Shown one piece after another: positions 8,485 to 8,820 of a DNA stretch of 8,820 nucleotides. The stretch comes from an uncultured Cytophagaceae bacterium (GTDB lineage: Bacteria > Bacteroidota > Bacteroidia > Cytophagales > Spirosomataceae). The position numbers and the translations under genes are program-made. Within the stretch, counting starts at the first letter, position 1. Every line of letters begins with the position of its first letter. Below the pieces are notes generated by a model, which did not search any database, was not told the DNA's origin, and worked only from the letters and a program-made list of their open reading frames with translations. Where the stretch lies: contig CAJCBY010000240.1 of assembly GCA_903960725.1 (NCBI GenBank), positions 1-8,820 on the forward strand, read 5' to 3'.

Positions 8485-8820
8485 TTATTTCAGTAAGACC
8501 TCAGCTAATAATAAATCCTCCGGTGTGGTAATTTTTATATTTTTATAAGATCCTTCTACTAGATTTATGTGTATGCCTAAAGCTTCTACAACCCGTGCAT
8601 CGTCTGTAAATTCATCCGAATACGTTTGTTTAAATGCCTCTTTTAAGTCTTTTGTGGAAAAAATTTGAGGAGTCTGAATCAGCCGAATCGACTCCCGGTT
8701 TACGTGTTGGAAACTTTTTTTCACATCGGAATAATTCCGAACGGAATCCTTTGAAGCCACGGCTAAAACCGCATTGCCTTTTTCTGCAGCTGCCTGAAAA
8801 CTTGAGCTGATCAAAAATGG
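8485..8820 (-). CDS. ispD: 2-C-methyl-D-erythritol 4-phosphate cytidylyltransferase, C-terminal half (5' end outside window)
   Basis: IspD couples MEP with CTP to form CDP-methylerythritol in the MEP (non-mevalonate) route to isopentenyl diphosphate. About 112 C-terminal residues are visible; the full enzyme usually has 220-240. The frame runs off the right edge with PFLISSSFQAAAEKGNAVLA, where PF continues the family's HD-x-VRPF block. The IspD-typical stretches IQTPQIF, TDDARVVEALG and INLVEGSYKNIKITTPEDL then follow, ending in AEVLLK. These carry the conserved TDD and the GS-x-x-NIKIT-x-x-D-L segment. The CTP-binding N-terminal glycine-rich loop lies outside the window. The TTG at 8814 is an internal leucine codon, not a start. 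The gene is followed after 3 bases by the RND transporter, so the operon promoter must lie further right. Confidence 0.92.
   Translation of the reverse strand, partial: PFLISSSFQAAAEKGNAVLAVASKDSVRNYSDVKKSFQHVNRESIRLIQTPQIFSTKDLKEAFKQTYSDEFTDDARVVEALGIHINLVEGSYKNIKITTPEDLLLAEVLLK

Overview
The window looks like ordinary chromosomal housekeeping DNA from a member of the Bacteroidota, most likely the order Cytophagales. The GC content is low to moderate. Start codons lack Shine-Dalgarno sequences, there are -7 elements of the Bacteroidota TAnnTTTG type, and DUF3822 sits next to coaD. The lineage-typical forms of the YbiT-like ABC-F protein and of the GapN-like dehydrogenase agree with this. A small-genome freshwater genus such as Aquirufa would fit, but that is a guess. 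No mobile element, phage gene, CRISPR array, tRNA or rRNA was seen.

Left part (1-1323). The C-terminal end of a Nudix hydrolase on the + strand meets coaD (phosphopantetheine adenylyltransferase, - strand), with the two stop codons overlapping. coaD is read from the same - strand unit as an upstream DUF3822 protein, whose 3' end it overlaps. The DUF3822 protein seems to lack its usual C-terminus. A short intergenic stretch holds a near-perfect inverted repeat carrying two back-to-back -7 elements, one pointing into DUF3822-coaD and the other into the ABC-F gene.

Middle (1324-4623). An ABC-F translation factor of the YbiT type (+) and a GapN-like aldehyde dehydrogenase (-) converge on a strong bidirectional terminator. 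Both enzymes have lineage-type changes at key motifs. The ABC-F protein has lost its second Walker A lysine and its first signature motif, which together form the same ATP site. The dehydrogenase lacks the usual general-base glutamate but keeps the catalytic cysteine.

Right part (4752-8820). A tightly packed - strand operon contains the end of ispD (isoprenoid precursor synthesis), a large MMPL/RND-type membrane transporter, a 12-helix MFS exporter and a 60-residue conserved-looking small protein. Spacings are 3 bp, 0 bp and an 11 bp overlap, so these genes are very probably co-transcribed and partly translationally coupled. The shared transcript of ispD with two exporters, one of the lipid-exporting MMPL/HpnN-like architecture, suggests but does not prove a link to isoprenoid or lipid traffic. 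No clearly new multi-gene system was found. The most notable observations are the altered catalytic sites and the uncharacterised small protein at the end of the transporter operon.
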